Assembly (NCBI GenBank): GCA_024760905.1
Contig: CM045750.1
Coordinates: 12,335,419-12,399,418 of the forward strand
Direction: 5' to 3'
Length of the DNA: 64,000 bases
Origin: Plotosus lineatus
Lineage: Eukaryota; Chordata; Actinopteri; Siluriformes; Plotosidae
The notes beneath the pieces are model-generated. The model worked only from the letters and a program-made list of their open reading frames with translations. It made no database searches and was not told the DNA's origin. How positions within the stretch are numbered: the first letter of the stretch is position 1; each line of letters starts with the position of its first letter. A program made the position numbers and the translations under genes. Below are positions 9,952 to 22,319 of this stretch, one piece after another.

Positions 9952-10158
9952 TTTCAGTAACCACTTAATCCTAATTAGGGTCGCAGGGAGGCGGGCGCCC
10001 ATCCCAGCCAACTTCGGGCGAGGGCAGTCAAAAGCCAGCAATGGTTCTTTTACAGCCTCACACCATAGACAGTGAGAGACATGGTCGGCCTTTGATAACC
10101 CATTTAGTTGCACTGGTGGGGACGGACAGTGACGACCTGTTGAGAGTGGGGGTTTGAA
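9952..10158 (-). mobile_element. SINE-A, tail L, internally deleted
   Basis: The tail runs to 'GGGCGAGGGCAG' and is joined directly to the body 'AGCCAGCAATGGTTCTTTTA', losing the segment between them. The head is cut at 'GAGAGTGGGGGTTTGAAC'. It lies back to back with the preceding SINE-A in the same orientation. Confidence 0.8.
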
Positions 10159-10485
10159 CTAAGTGTGAGAACTTGTCGGCACAATAGCAATTGGTAGAAA
10201 GTGGAAAAGTCTGAGATTTGGTGATAAGAACCAAAAGAAGGGAAACGATTTCAAAAGAAATGAAAAAGATGGTGACATTATAAATATCATGCCGGCCGGT
10301 GTAGGGGTAACTAACACTCGCCTACTGCAGGAAATAATGGTTTCTGAAAGACATTGTGAATCCGATTCCAGTTTATTTCCGAGAGGTACCACTATATTAC
10401 ATCTTTATTTAATATATACCGCGAACTGAACGGGAAAGTTAATAGTTGAATAGGGAATTTAAGTGCGGTTTAAATGCATAAAGGT

Positions 10486-10797
10486 GGGGCCGGTGGTGTA
10501 GTGGTTAGGGTGCTGAGCTCATGATCGGAAGGTTGTGAGTTCAAATCCCAGTTAGCCCACCACTGTGCTTAGACCCCTGGGCAAGGTCTCAACCACAAGT
10601 GTGCCTCTGTCCACCCAGCAGTATAAATGGGTACCAGTAAAATATACTGGGAGGACAACCTGCGATGGACGAGCGTCCCATCCAGGAGGATTTGAACTCC
10701 TAGTTGCTTCACACTACAGAAACCGGGGATAAAGCACCGGCCTGATGAGCCACTGGGCTCAGGTGTAAAAAGCCCAACAGACTTTACCTTTACCTAA
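10486..10797 (+). mobile_element. SINE-C copy 1
   Basis: The head GGGGCCGGTGGTGTAGTGG leads to the B-box-like GAGTTCAAATCCC. The body has 'GACCCCTGGGCAAGGTCTCA' and 'AGTATAAATGGGTACCAGTA', and the end is AAGCCCAACAGACTTTACC. The flanks AAATGCATAAA and AAATGAATAAA look like an 11-bp TSD with one change. Confidence 0.88.
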
Positions 10798-11184
10798 ATG
10801 AATAAAAACTAAAATAAACCACATTTTGCAAGACCCGATAAGTCCGTTTCATCCTCACAGGGAAAGAATTTACTTGGCTAGTTAGTTTTTGCTTCTCTAT
10901 TTTTTATATCAAGGAAAAATTCTCCTCTAATTGTCCTTTAGTTTGGCTGTACACTCACCAAAACAGTGTGAAACTCACCAAAAGACCTTGAGTGTCTGCA
11001 TTAATGAAGCAACACAATCATCTCATGTTTGCATACCTCACAGTGGCCTTGAGTCATTCTTTCCCATGTCAGTACTCTTGTTTGATTTTTTTTTTTTTTT
11101 TTTAGCTGGTACACATTTGCTACACCAGCTCAGTGCACTATGCCTACATGTGAGTTTTAAATTAACTGTAGGTTGGAAAACATA

Positions 11185-11620
11185 AACCAATCAGCCATTA
11201 TATTAACATCACCCGACTGGTCTGTATCTAGGCAGTTCCATACACACCGAGCTGTAATACACTGCGTTCTGATTGATTCCTATCAGATCCAGCAATAATA
11301 CTTTTAATGGTTTGTGCTGGTCTTCTGTGGGATTAGACCAGACGGAATCACCTTCACGCCACAAGAACATCACTGAGCGTTGGGACCTATCAGACTCTTC
11401 CAGTTAATTTAGATGTCCCTTCTAGGACCAACTTTGGGATGTACTTTCCACCGCATACCAAGACACATCTCACAAAACGTGGTATTTTGGAGATGAGTAG
11501 ATCCAGCTGTTTAACATCACAGTGTGAGTTTTATTAAAGTCATTCAGATCCTGACTTGCTCATTATTCCTGCTTCCAGCACATCAACTTCTACAACTGAC
11601 TTTTCAACTTCATGTATAAT
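11185..11620 (-). mobile_element. Tc1/mariner-like DNA transposon relic
   Basis: It starts with the end sequence 'ACCAATCAGCCATTATATTA' and contains pieces resembling a known fish DNA transposon in reverse, such as 'TATTTTGGAGATGAGTAGAT' and 'ATTCCTGCTTCCAGCACATC'. Large internal parts are gone. Identification is from memory of the fish family and is tentative. Confidence 0.45.
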
Positions 11621-12399
11621 ACATCGTATTAAAACATCCCATGAATACATCTTATTAATAAACCCCACTTCTTGGCAAGCAATACCGTAATGAGATATTA
11701 ACCTTTATGCTGCCAATACTTTCTAGATATGAGCAACTTCATGCTCTTGTGGACTAATCAGCCTCTACATCAGCTAATATACCACTAGCGGCTAAAAATG
11801 GGAGCAGTCATGACTCTGCACTAAACGAAAAGCTAATGGTAGCTGGCTGGCTCTTCTAGAGATGAGGTTAACTGTAGAGTAGAATTTGGAATGAAAGCAT
11901 TGGATGGCAAGATTTAATTAAAAAAAAACTTTATGTAATTTTCACCAAATGCGACTTTAAATGCGGAACAGGCCTCCAGTTCTTGGGTCATCTGACATGT
12001 GTGACCGAGGGAAGGACCTTCATAATTGGTGAGCACAAGCAGAAGTGCGGCAACCGAGCAAGAATCCAAAAGTAGTAATTTGGTCAGGAGGTTGGATTTA
12101 AAAGTAAAAATGCTGTATTTCTCACAGTAAGATAAGATAAACGATCTTTAATGTCACTCGAGCATGAAGAATGAAAATCAGTTTAGCGGCTCTTTGTTTA
12201 GCTGCAATTATAAAAGAAATCTAAGAACTATATGAGCTATACATGTACTATACATATACCTACACACACACACACACACACACAGAGCACTCAAGCAATA
12301 ATACATTTTTCTATTACGATTACACTATTTTGAGTATGCCTCCCTCTCTCTGTGTGTGTGTTTCTGATGAGCTACATATGCTGCTTCGGCTGTCAGTAA

Positions 12400-12892
12400 T
12401 CCAATCTTCCTGATCCTCCTGTTTTCTGAGTCCTATTCTCTGCCCTCGTGTGATGATTCTGGCTGGAGTTCCTATCTTACTCCTGCCAATTAAGAATTAT
12501 ATGGACTTAAATGTGCATTCAGAGACTGCCGCAGTTATTTCGGACTTACAGTTGTAGTATAACCAACCGAACTACATTTTGGATTGTAATGAAGTTTCTC
12601 TTGTATGAGTTGTATGTTTATGGTTATGTTTATGGTTTCATGCAAATGAGGATGGATTTCCCTTCCCTTTTGAGCCCGGTTTCTCTCAAGGTTTCTTCCT
12701 CATGTTCGCTGGGGGTGTTTTTCCTTGCTACTGTCGCCGCGGGCTTGCATGTGTACGGGTTGGAGAAAGAAAAATGTTTAAATTCATTTGTTCTTTGTTC
12801 CTACCTTGACTATGTTAAGCTTCTTTGTGACAATGTCAAAGGTAAAAAGCACTGTCCAAATAAAATTGAATTGAATTCTTTTTTTGAGAGCA
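12400..12892 (+). mobile_element. L2-like LINE 3' end
   Basis: It shares order and motifs with 26400-26985: 'GGCTGGAGTTC', 'TGAGCCCGGTTTCTCTCAAG', 'GTTTTTCCTTGCTACTGTCG', 'TTCTTTGTGACAATGTCAAA' and the terminal 'ATAAAATTGAATTGAATT'. No reverse transcriptase is left in this copy. Confidence 0.75.
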
Positions 12893-13082
12893 GTCGATCT
12901 TTCCTTGCAATCCTGCGATGCACCCCATTATTATTCAGTGTTCCCCTGAGCGTGGACTCATGGAAATTAATATTAGCCAATGAGAGAGAGGCTCTCAGCT
13001 GCTTGGAAGCTAGTTTGGGTTCCTCTGTAACCTTTTCGACTATTATACGCCTTGACCTTGGAGTGATCTTAGTTGGTTGACC
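12870..13082 (-). pseudogene. Tc1-like transposase DNA-binding domain fragment
   Basis: The minus frame reads GQPTKITPRSRRIIVEKV, then SKQLRASLSLANINFHESTL and LNNNGVHRRIARKDRLLSKK. This is the second helix-turn-helix and linker region of Tc1-type transposases. The DDE catalytic domain is absent and no terminal repeats were found, so it is a dead fragment next to the L2-like tail. Confidence 0.8.
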
Positions 13083-13539
13083 ACTCGTGGGGTAGGGAAC
13101 AATAATCTCAAATTGTACACAATCTGTTTTACTTTGGATTGGTGGAGTATAAACTCTTTTGAGATGGCTTGGTAACGTTTTCCAGCCTGATGGCTGGCTT
13201 TGCACTAAGTGTTCCAGGGGTTGAAAACAGGATATAAGTCTACCAAATAACATTCCAATGTCAAGTGGACAGTCCACTCTGATGAAAGGCTGAGTCATTT
13301 TGTTTTTAATGTTTTCGTCAGGAGGATCAGCTGGAAATGAGAGGTTTCAGGAAACTGCAATATGAGCAATTGCCAGGAACTTGGGGATTTCATGTGTCTT
13401 AATGGGTCATTGGGACGATGATCCACTGTTAATCATTGTTGTGTTTACCATCAATACACCACAAAAAGCTCGAGGCAGAATCAGATATAGAGACAACAGG
13501 TGAATAATAAAATATAAAATGACATTTGTTCATTCTTTA

Positions 13540-13625
13540 ATTAAGTTGTGCTGGTGCCCATCTTAGCCAACTCTGTGTGAGGATTGGATACACCCTGAAC
13601 AGCTCACCAGTCCACTACAGTGTTA
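13540..13625 (-). mobile_element. L2-like SINE tail fragment
   Basis: 'GCTGGTGCCCATCTTAGCCA' to 'ACCCTGAACAGCTCACCAGT' matches the reverse of the common tail. Confidence 0.55.
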
Positions 13626-13888
13626 AAATATTAATTTCCAATGAAATACAGTAATACGTATTATGCTTTTTAATTTTTTTTGTTTTGTAAGATGTTCTTC
13701 ATAAATAACAACGTCCTTGTAGATTTCATTCCAGACTACGTTAATAAATATATTCAATATTCAGCTTTGTTGAATAAACCTCATTTCAGAAGTATTTAAT
13801 GACATTTAATCTTTTATATGAGTGTACTGTATAATATTTTATAATTTTTAATCCTTATATTACTTTAAGAAGACAGCATCTGTTATGG

Positions 13889-14160
13889 ACGACATGGTGG
13901 CGTAGTGGTTAGCATGTCTGCCTCAAAGCAAGAAGGCCTGGGTTCAGTTCCCAGCCTGAGCATTGCTGTGTAGAGTTTACATGTTCTCCCCGTGCTTTAG
14001 TGGGTTTCCTCTGGGTACTCCAGTTTCCTCCCACGGTCCAAAAATATGCAGAGTAGGCTAATTGGCTGTTCCAAATCACCCCTGTGTGTGTGTGTGTTTT
14101 TAACATTAAGCTAATTGGCTATTTCCAATTGCCCCTAGATGTGAATGTTTATGTGAATGT
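13889..14160 (+). mobile_element. SINE-B with partial internal duplication
   Basis: The head is 'ATGGTGGCGTAGTGGTTAGC', followed by a changed B box 'GGGTTCAGTTCC' and a typical body. 'CTAATTGGCTGTTCCAAATC' is repeated as 'CTAATTGGCTATTTCCAATT' about 60 bases later, separated by a (GT)n run. Confidence 0.85.
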
Positions 14161-14223
14161 TTTTAATTCTGGTTTCTCACAAGGGTCCATGAAAACATGG
14201 AATACAGTGTCTAATTTCCAAGT

Positions 14224-14236
14224 ATTTGTGTGTGTG

Positions 14237-14272
<36 letters not shown>

Positions 14273-14465
14273 TGAGTGCGTTTGTGAGCAAGTGTGCATG
14301 CGTTTGTGTGTATGTGTGAGTGTGTGAGTGTGTGTGCATGTCACTGTGTGTGTGTATCTGTGTGTGTCTGTTTTTGCTCGGGTGTAAATGTGCATGTGCA
14401 TATGCTTGCGTGTTAGTGTGTGTGTGTGTGTGAGTGCGTTTGTGAGCAAATGTGCGTGTGTGTGT

Positions 14466-14512
<47 letters not shown>

Positions 14513-14514
14513 TC

Positions 14515-14569
<55 letters not shown>

Positions 14570-14574
14570 ATGTC

Positions 14575-14617
<43 letters not shown>
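14224..14617. repeat. Compound (GT)n microsatellite, about 400 bp
   Basis: Long GT runs are broken by repeated interruptions such as 'GCATGTCACTGTGTG' (three times), 'GAGTGCGTTTGTGAGCAA' (twice) and TATGTG. Open frames across it are low-complexity artefacts. Confidence 0.97.
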
Positions 14618-14619
<2 letters not shown>

Positions 14620-15439
14620 GGACATTTTAGGTTCCAAAACAGAAATTTAATGATGAGTTTATGTTCAGCTCAGGCTGATAGAATGCAGCTGAGAACATGC
14701 ATGTCTGAGCAGGATGTAAACTGTCCATTGCTCACATTCATGTCCAGCTTCACACTTCATCCAGTCATCTGTAAAATGCACTGCAGTACACACAGTCAGG
14801 ATGGATGTGCAAGACATGACTATAAAGCATATATAAAGGGCTTCCTTCTTCCCTGGGCTGAATAAACACACTGCAGACATCACCTAATTCAGCAAGTCAT
14901 TCAGTAATCTACGCTGGTTACCCACATTTCTGAGGTTCTTTGGTTTCTGGCTGCCTGAAAACGGACCATAAAGATTCAATAAACTCGGCAACAATGTGTT
15001 TAAGCCTGCGAAGTGCATTTCAGTTTATACGGCTCCAGATAGAGTACAAAGCTGAGTACAAGTAATTCAACGCATTCGAACAAAACAACACCTTCACATC
15101 TGGCCCAGAGGTTATAAAGACCCAAAAGTAAAGTAATTTCTAATGCCTGGTCCATATCTGACACGGACTTGTGTAGTCAAACAAGTGGGAAAACAGAAAA
15201 GGGTTTTGCCTTTCCTTAGAAAATCATGATTTCAAAGCCCGGCAATGCCACACACATCAATAGCTGCGAGTTCATCAGCAAATTGTTTTTTCTCTTTAGC
15301 TGGAAGGGATGGCGTCACTATTGTCTCTGCCAACACTAACCAACTGTGGGTGTATTTGTGTTCATCTACATGGAGAACACTTTCTTTAAATGTGATATAG
15401 CATAAGCACTCACTCACCCACGTTCTCATGAACTCAAGT

Positions 15440-15541
15440 TCTTCATCATATTAGGGACATAGGGAGGCTGAAGCTTATTTCAGCTGACACTGAGCAAAGA
15501 TGGGCTACACTCTGAACATCTTGCCAGAAGAACACAGGGCC

Positions 15542-15604
<63 letters not shown>

Positions 15605-15690
15605 CCATTCTGAACCATTTTATCCCTGCTAGGGTTACTGGGAGACTTGAGCCTATGTCAGTTGACACTGAGTGAAGGGGAAGTACACAC
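15440..15690 (-). mobile_element. SINE-B tail remnants flanking a (CA)30 run
   Basis: 'GGGAGGCTGAAGCTTATTTC' to 'GGCCAACACACAC' is a diverged reverse SINE-B tail. The CA run at 15541-15600 begins at the point where SINE-B has its short internal GT run. A second tail-like piece follows at 15602-15690. Confidence 0.6.
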
Positions 15691-15717
15691 ACTACTATTA
15701 TTATTATTATTATTAGT

Positions 15718-16030
15718 GGGGCCGGTGGTGTAGTGGTTAGAGTGCTGGGCTCATGATCGGGAGGTTGTGAGTTCAAATCCCACTGAGACCCCCATCGTGC
15801 TAAGACCCCTGGGCAAGGTCTCAACCACAAGTGTGCCTCTGTTCACCCAGCAGTATAAATGGGTACCAGTAAAAATATACTGGGACGGTAACCTGCGATG
15901 GACTAGCGTCCCATCCAGGAGGAGTTGAACTCCTGGTCACTTCATGCTACGGAAACCGGGGATAAGCACCGGCCTGATGAGCCACGAGGCTCGGGTGTAA
16001 AAACCCAACAGATTTAGCTTACCTTACCTA
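15718..16030 (+). mobile_element. SINE-C copy 2, inserted in an (ATT)n tract
   Basis: Full-length SINE-C from GGGGCCGGTGGTGTAGTGG to 'CAACAGATTTAGCTTACCTT'. ATT repeats lie on both sides, so the exact TSD cannot be defined. Confidence 0.88.
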
Positions 16031-16032
16031 AT

Positions 16033-16144
16033 TAATATTATTATTATTATTATAGATAGTTAAAATTATAGATAATTTCAGTATATTAATAGTGAAAGAT
16101 AATAATAATAATAATAATAATAATAATTATTATTATTATTATTT
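16033..16144. repeat. (ATT)n / (AAT)n cluster
   Basis: ATT runs at both ends and an AAT run between them form an imperfect inverted arrangement. Confidence 0.8.
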
Positions 16145-16289
16145 TGTTTGATCAAATTAGTTTTTACAGATAAACTCATTTGACATGCAGTGAGGGGAGT
16201 AATTTCTGTTATTATGTAGATGCAGCCCATATTCATTGTTTGACTGACAGCATTCAGTTCACCTCATATTTATCATTGTTTTTCTAAGC

Positions 16290-16450
16290 TGCTTAATGGA
16301 CTGTGGGAGGAAACTGGAGTACCCAGATGAAACCTCTGCAAGCGTGGGGAGAACATACAAACTCCATACAGAAACACCTCGAGCCCAGGAAACGAACCCA
16401 GGCTTTCTTTCTGTAACATGCTCACCACTACGCCGCTGTGCAGCCATCAC
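16290..16450 (-). mobile_element. SINE-B, 5' part only
   Basis: In reverse it shows the head 'CGGCGTAGTGGTGAGCA' with 'GTGGGAGGAAACTGGAGTAC' and 'CGTGGGGAGAACATACAAAC'. Confidence 0.8.
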
Positions 16451-16901
16451 CTGATATGATCGAACTGTGAACTGCATCATGCGTATAACAATTAAGACTA
16501 TTTTATGAATCCATTTGTAATCTCACCTCAACATTATTGCAGTCTGTTTATCTGTAACGACTTCATTCATTCATTATTCTTTAAATTACCCTTTTTGTCA
16601 TAATTAGTGTTACTGTAATTCAATAGGTTTTTGGCTTCAGTTCATTCTTCTGTTGATATGGGAACAACGGAATAAAGCACAGGCAATGGTGGGGATCTCA
16701 CATGAAAGCTCTTGACTGTAAAAACAGTTGCTATTGATTGCTGTGTGGGAGCTCTCTGTTTACTGGCACACACTGAGTAATTGATGTGTTAAATCAATTA
16801 AAGGAAAATATGTTAGTGGAGCAAGATCAGCATTCCAGGATTCTAGGAACTGGAACATCTGTATCAGCTCCCAAGCCATCACCAAATACCAGACAACACA
16901 A

Positions 16902-17790
16902 ACTGCATCAAGGGTCAGCTCTGAGCCCCTTCTTGTTTGCTATGGTGATGGACAGGCTGACAGACGAGGTTCGATAAGAATCTCCATGGACTATGATGTT
17001 TGCAGATGACATTGTGATCTGTAGTGAGAGCAGAGAACAAGTGCAGGAAAATCTAGAGAGGTGGAGGTATGCCCTGGAAAGGAGAGGAATGAAGGTTAGC
17101 CTCAGTAAAACAGAATACATGTGTGTGAACGACAAGTACCCAAGAGGAACGGTGAGGTTTCAGGGAGCAGAGATAAAGAAGGTGGAGGATTTCAGGTACT
17201 TAGGCTCAACAGTCTAGAGCAATGGAGAGTGTGGAAAAGAGGTGAAGAAGCGTGTGCAGGCAGGTTGGAATGGTTGAAGAAAAGTATCAGGTGTGATGTG
17301 TGATAAGAGGGTATCAGGAAGAATGAAAGGAAAAGTGAACAAGACGGTGATGAGACCACCAATGTTGTATGGTTTAGAAACAGTGGCGCTGAGGAAAAGA
17401 CAGGAGGCAGAGCTGGAGGCAGCAGAGATGAAAATGTTGAGGTTCTCTTTGACAGTAACGAGGATGGATAGGATCAGGAATGAGGACATCAGAGGGACAG
17501 CACATGTAAGACGTTTTGGAGACAAAGTCAGAGAGGCTAGATTGAGATGGTTTGGACATGTACAGAGAAGGGATAGTGAGTATATTGGTAGTAGGATGCT
17601 GAGGTTGGAACTACCAGGCAGAAGGCCTAGAGGAAGACCAAAGAGAAGATTTATGGATGTGGTGAAGGAGGACATGAAGGTCGTTGGAGTAAGAGTAGAA
17701 GATACAGAGGATATGGTGAGATGGAGGCGGATGGTTTGCTGTGGTGACCCCTGAAGGAAAAAGCCAGAAGAAGAAGAAGAAGAAGAAGAT
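16902..17790 (+). mobile_element. RTE-like LINE, 5'-truncated copy 1
   Basis: It begins in the reverse-transcriptase palm (QGSALSPFLFAMVMDRLTDE) and includes the catalytic MMFADDIVICSES at about 16993. It continues through the conserved C-terminal tract (RLRWFGHVQRRDSEYIGSRM, then GRRPRGRPKRRFMDVVKEDM) to CGDP. The 3' end 'GCTGTGGTGACCCCTGAAGG' is followed by (AAG)n. In-frame stops near 16976, 17216 and 17280 disable it. RTE clade is assigned from the protein pattern and the short-repeat tail. Confidence 0.88.
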
Positions 17791-18057
17791 AAACATATTC
17801 TCACGGAACTCTCTACCAACTTGAGATTTCTTTTTGAGAGGTTTGTTCTGGCCAGGTTCTGGCCTGATATCTCACCCATGTGCTAACTGAACATCTAATT
17901 TTGATATTATTCTAAAAGTAATTCATATCTGCATGACCTTCAGCCACAAGATCATTAGTTAAGTGAAGCAGTGATATCAGGTAAATGAGGTACAGATTCT
18001 TTTTGAAACTTTTTGGAGTTCTTTTTGACTGAAGGTGTTTATATGTGTATATCTGTT

Positions 18058-18200
18058 TATATGAGTTTCCTCTGAGTACTCCGGTTTCCTCCCACAGGAC
18101 AAAGACATGCACACGAAACTCTTTCAAATTGTTCCTCGGTGTGAGTGTGAATATGTTTGTGTTGGTTCTGTGATAGACTGTCGGGCCATTCTGGGTGTAT
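18058..18200 (+). mobile_element. SINE-B internal fragment
   Basis: 'GAGTACTCCGGTTTCCTCCC' to 'GTGATAGACTGTC' follows the SINE-B order. Head and tail are lost. Confidence 0.65.
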
Positions 18201-18289
18201 GACACCTCCGTTCAGAGTCAGCTGAGAAAATTTAATCAAGATTTAAGTTAAATTGATGAATCATCATCATCATCATCATCATTATCATC

Positions 18290-18850
18290 TTCCACCACTT
18301 AATCCTGGGTCGGGTCGCCTAGGCAGCAGCCTAAGCAATGAGGTCCAGATGTCCCTCTCCTCAAACACTTCCTCCAGCTCTACCAGGATGGGATGAGACA
18401 CACACCGAGGCATTCCCAGACTAGCCAAGAGACATAATCCCTCCAGCATGTTCTAGATCAACCCCGAGGTTTCTTCCCGGTTGGACAAGCCAGATCAGAC
18501 CGACAGAGCCCATGACACCCAGCTCACAATGCACCCAACACCTTTCGCCCCTCCCGCAGGTGGTGTGTCTAAGGGAGGGTGGACTCGTGTACTTTTTGGG
18601 CTGGGCCTGGCTGGGCTCAGTGGGCAGAAACCTGACCACTAGGTGCTCGCCTTCAAGCCCCTCCTCAAGCTTGGCTCCAGGGTGGGACTCTGTTGACCCG
18701 CGTCCGGGCAAGGGAAACTGTGTCATTTTATGTTTCTCCATAGGTGTCTATCAAACCACACTTCGTCTGGCCCTTCAACTAGGACCTTTTTACCTTGGGT
18801 GACCCTACCAGTTCCATCATGCCCCCGACAACATAACTCCTAGTATCCTC
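18290..18850 (-). mobile_element. Rex1-like LINE with 5' leader joined to its 3' end
   Basis: On the minus strand the 5' part (18850 to about 18490) resembles the leader of a common fish LINE, starting around 'GGGTCACCCAAGG' and 'ACACCTATGGAGAAACATAA'. It is joined directly to the 3' part 'AACATGCTGGAGGGATTATG' to 'CTTAGGCTGCTGCCTAGGCG', shared with 4155-4630. The ORF between is deleted. A (ATC)n tail lies at 18256-18283. Confidence 0.65.
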
Positions 18851-18893
18851 GATTCGAGGAAAGTTAAATTAATGAATGAACAAATGAAAACCT

Positions 18894-19838
18894 AGGCAGT
18901 GGTGGCCTGGTGGTAAAGGTGCTGGATGACTGATCATAACGTTGGGGTTCAAGCCCCACTCTCAACGGGTTGTCACTGTCCAACCCCAGTCCAGCTAACT
19001 GGGTTATCAAAGGCCGGCCATGTCTCTCACTGTCTATAGCAGTGGCTCTTAACCTTGTTGGCAGTACCGAACCCCACCAGTTTCATATGCTTATTCACCG
19101 AACCCTTCTTTATTGAAAAATAAAATATGATTTTTTTTTTTTTTCCAAATCAAGACATAGGGATATGTTTTTACTGGGCACCAAAATGAACCGTGCATTA
19201 ACATCACTGTGTTCAAAGAACAAAACCAATAAAATGCATGAACTCCCCCATCAAAATTACTTATGTTTTTATGTGAGGTGCGCATCTGTGTGTGCACACA
19301 CACGTGTCTGTATGTGTGTGTAAATAAAAAATAAATACACACACATGTCAGCATCACGTTCCATAATATATGTGAATTCATGTTGTACATGTTCGTACGA
19401 CCACTTTCTTTTTTGCTCAACATAGTATAGATTAAAACATTAAGAAAGAAATCACACGACGTACCATCACAACAGTCACAATTCGACTACTGAGCGCACC
19501 AAATTTCCTACAGCACAGATTGGCCATGCAATGTAGCGTGATCACCTGCAGCCAGTGATGGCCGAGCGGGACGTGTCGTCATGAATATGAGTTGGGTGTC
19601 TGTCTTGACCTCTGCCGAACCCCTGAGACTGACTCACCGAACCCCTAGGGTTCGATCAAACCCAGGTTAAGAATCATTGCTGACTTTCAACAAGAGTAGC
19701 TGAATAGCCGTCAGCATGTTTCCGTCCTGCGATGGCCGGGTGAGCTGTTCAGGGTGTACTCTGCTCTCGCCCGGAGTCAGCTGGGATGGGTGCCAGCCTC
19801 CCTGTTACTCTAATTAGCATTAAGCAGTTTAGAAAATG
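18894..19838 (+). mobile_element. SINE-A, tail L, split by a hAT-like element
   Basis: The head and body lie at 18894-19039; the rest runs from 'CTGACTTTCAACAAGAGTAG' at 19680 to 'AAGCAGTTTAGAAAATGAAT'. About 30 bases of SINE body are missing at the junction. Confidence 0.85.
19040..19679. mobile_element. hAT-like MITE with CAGTGGCTCTTAACC ends
   Basis: The left end CAGTGGCTCTTAACC and right end GGTTAAGAATCATTG are inverted copies with two mismatches. 'CCGAACCCC' motifs recur near both ends. No 8-bp duplication survives, in line with the small deletion of the host SINE. Confidence 0.75.
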
Positions 19839-20145
19839 AATGAAATGAAAACCTCAGTGATTTTACCTGATGTACAGTATTCCACATTAATGACATTACT
19901 GTCATCTTTCATGCCTAAATTCCTCTTTCCCCATCCATGAAATTGATTACGATATTATAAGCATTCACATGGGATTAATAACTCCTCAGAGGTCAAAGGT
20001 AAAGTTTAAAGAGATTGTCCTCCTTTGGTCATCTATGTCCAACTCATACATATCTTTGCAATTTCAGGTGCATCTTAAAATGGATATTGAAGCAGTGGGT
20101 GTGTGAACCAACTGACCTCCATATACTAGTACTATTAGTGATCTT

Positions 20146-20149
<4 letters not shown>

Positions 20150-20231
<82 letters not shown>
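20150..20231. repeat. (GT)n microsatellite, about 40 units
   Basis: Pure GT run. Confidence 0.98.
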
Positions 20232-20233
<2 letters not shown>

Positions 20234-20719
20234 TCCCAATGAGGTTTCAGTACTTGCTACAAAAATAATATCTTGGGTTCCACTCCTACATAAGCCTACA
20301 CACACTCATATTCTCTCTCACACTCTTGTACCCACATCCACACAAACCCTCTTCCCTAATATCCATTTCCATGCTGAAAGGCAATATTGGATTTCTGGGA
20401 ATGACTCAGGCTTTTTTAGTAAGTTGAAACTCTGCCACCCCAAAGTATAATGATTTATTTTACTTTCAGCCACACATCCATAATTCTTTATACACCCGAA
20501 CAAAAAATATAGTTCACCACAGGAACTTTTTTGGATTCATGAGCCTAACAGTGACGTGCTGATTGATGTAAGAATAAATAATAGGATAAAGCCCATTAAA
20601 ATAAGGTGTCACCTTTCTTACTTAAATTCACTTCGATCAGTGCATTGTCAAAATGGTACCTGACGGGAGGACATTTTCAGAATTACATTTAGCTTTTTCT
20701 AATTTTTTTTATGATGATA

Positions 20720-21762
20720 TAGTGAATGTATTGATAAATCTGACCTCACCTCTTGTCAACTGTCCAACTACTGACCAGTATCAAACCTCCTCTTTAACTC
20801 CAGATTTTAGAAAAACTGTAGCACAGCAGTTATGTTAAATATTTAGAAGTAAAATTTATAAAATGTCAGGATTCAGGCCTCATCATAACACGCACAAGAC
20901 ACTGATTAAGGTAGGAAATTAACTATGACTGGCCTCTGATCAGGGTCCTAAATGTAAATGGTGATTTCACCATATGTAATAATGTTAAGTTTGGTGTGCC
21001 ACAAGTTTCTGTTTTAGGCCCTCTTCTTCTTTTTTTTTAAAATCAAAACATGCTCCCTTTGGGTAATATTATTAGTGACCATGGAATTAGCATCCACTGT
21101 TATGATAAATCCTGATGAAATCACCATCTTAATAATGTTCAGGAAGGTGTAAAAGACATTACACATTGGATGTTTACGAATGTGCTCTTATTCAATTTTG
21201 ATCAGAATGAAGTACTTCAGCTTGGACCTCAGGTAGCCCTGAATGGAGTTTCATTTCCATCATGTGCAGCAGTAAAGCATATGTGTGTGGTTATTGACCC
21301 CAGTTTTTTTTTTTATGCTCTTGTATATAATGCTAAGATAACCTTTATTCATTTCAGGAATAAAACGTATGATTCCACTGCATGATGTAGTGAACTAATT
21401 AATACTTCTGTTACCTCAAAATGTTCTTATTTTGCCCGTTACAAAAAGGGGAAAAACTGAAAGGAAAAGAAGAAGCAGACTCTCTGGATCTTCTTATAGG
21501 TGCATAAACAAGCATAAGTCAATTCCCCAGTGAAAAATGAAGACTGTAGCAGGGATGGAGCTTTCACTTAGAAAGCCTCACAGTTATGGAACAGCCTTTC
21601 AGTTAATGTTTGGGACAGACAAAATCACAATGTTTAATGAGTAGGCTTGCACACGACACCTAACCCCAAACTGTTCTCTGGGCATCCCAATGTGTGACAG
21701 CATACTGTATTAATCCCTCAAGCTATCCAAGCACTAATAAATGAAATTGAGTTGAATTGAAT
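20720..21762 (+). mobile_element. L2-like LINE fragment (reverse transcriptase remnants and 3' end)
   Basis: Broken frames give NLTSPLVNCPTTDQYQTSSL, VKFGVPQ-like sequence near 20990 and LGPQVALNGVSFPSCAAVKH with DPSFFFYAL at about 21210-21330. The 3' end keeps 'CCAAGCACTAATAAATGAAA' and 'TTGAGTTGAATTGAATTA'. Many frameshifts and internal deletions make it a pseudo-element. Confidence 0.78.
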
Positions 21763-22258
21763 TATAGTTTGAGATAAAAGGCGGCATAAAGTATGTTACC
21801 ATGTTTCTAAGAATTCTCTCTTGGGTCAATTTAAATTAAAAATGTAAAAAATGTTGTCACAAACTATACAGTATTCATTGTTTATCAACCGTTCAACTAA
21901 TTTCTTGATGTGTTTGTTGGCGTATTTATTTTAGCATGGTCGAGAGTCCTCTAGTTTCTTCTTTGATGGAGTGTTTGTGGTTGTGACTGACAGAGGCTGG
22001 CGTCATTCTGCCCACTCCTAAGCAGTACCGGGCTGTTTCTCGTACTGTGTGACCTCATTGAGAGTGTTTGCAAAGAGTATGTGTTAACTTGTTCAGAATT
22101 ATTATCAGGAAGTCTCCTGCTAACAGCACCGGAGAAGTGTGTTCATCTGTATGCAATGGGGCCCCAGGGACTTCTCTGGAGTCATGGGTCATGCCAGTCT
22201 CCAGCCCTGCATGACCTCTCACATGAGTTTAGTTGAGACAGACGAAGGTGGTGGAGAA

Positions 22259-22260
<2 letters not shown>

Positions 22261-22315
<55 letters not shown>
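22261..22315. repeat. (GT)n microsatellite
   Basis: Pure GT run of about 27 units. Confidence 0.97.

Positions 22316-22319
<4 letters not shown>

Noticed and set aside
12511..13080. 189-codon plus-strand open frame
   Set aside because: It runs across an L2-like 3' end and the antisense of a Tc1 transposase fragment.
14177..14650. Several overlapping open frames of 70-120 codons
   Set aside because: They are pure Cys-Val or Thr-His repeats read from (GT)n/(CA)n; the same applies around 27.7, 36.5, 49.1 and 52.7 kb.
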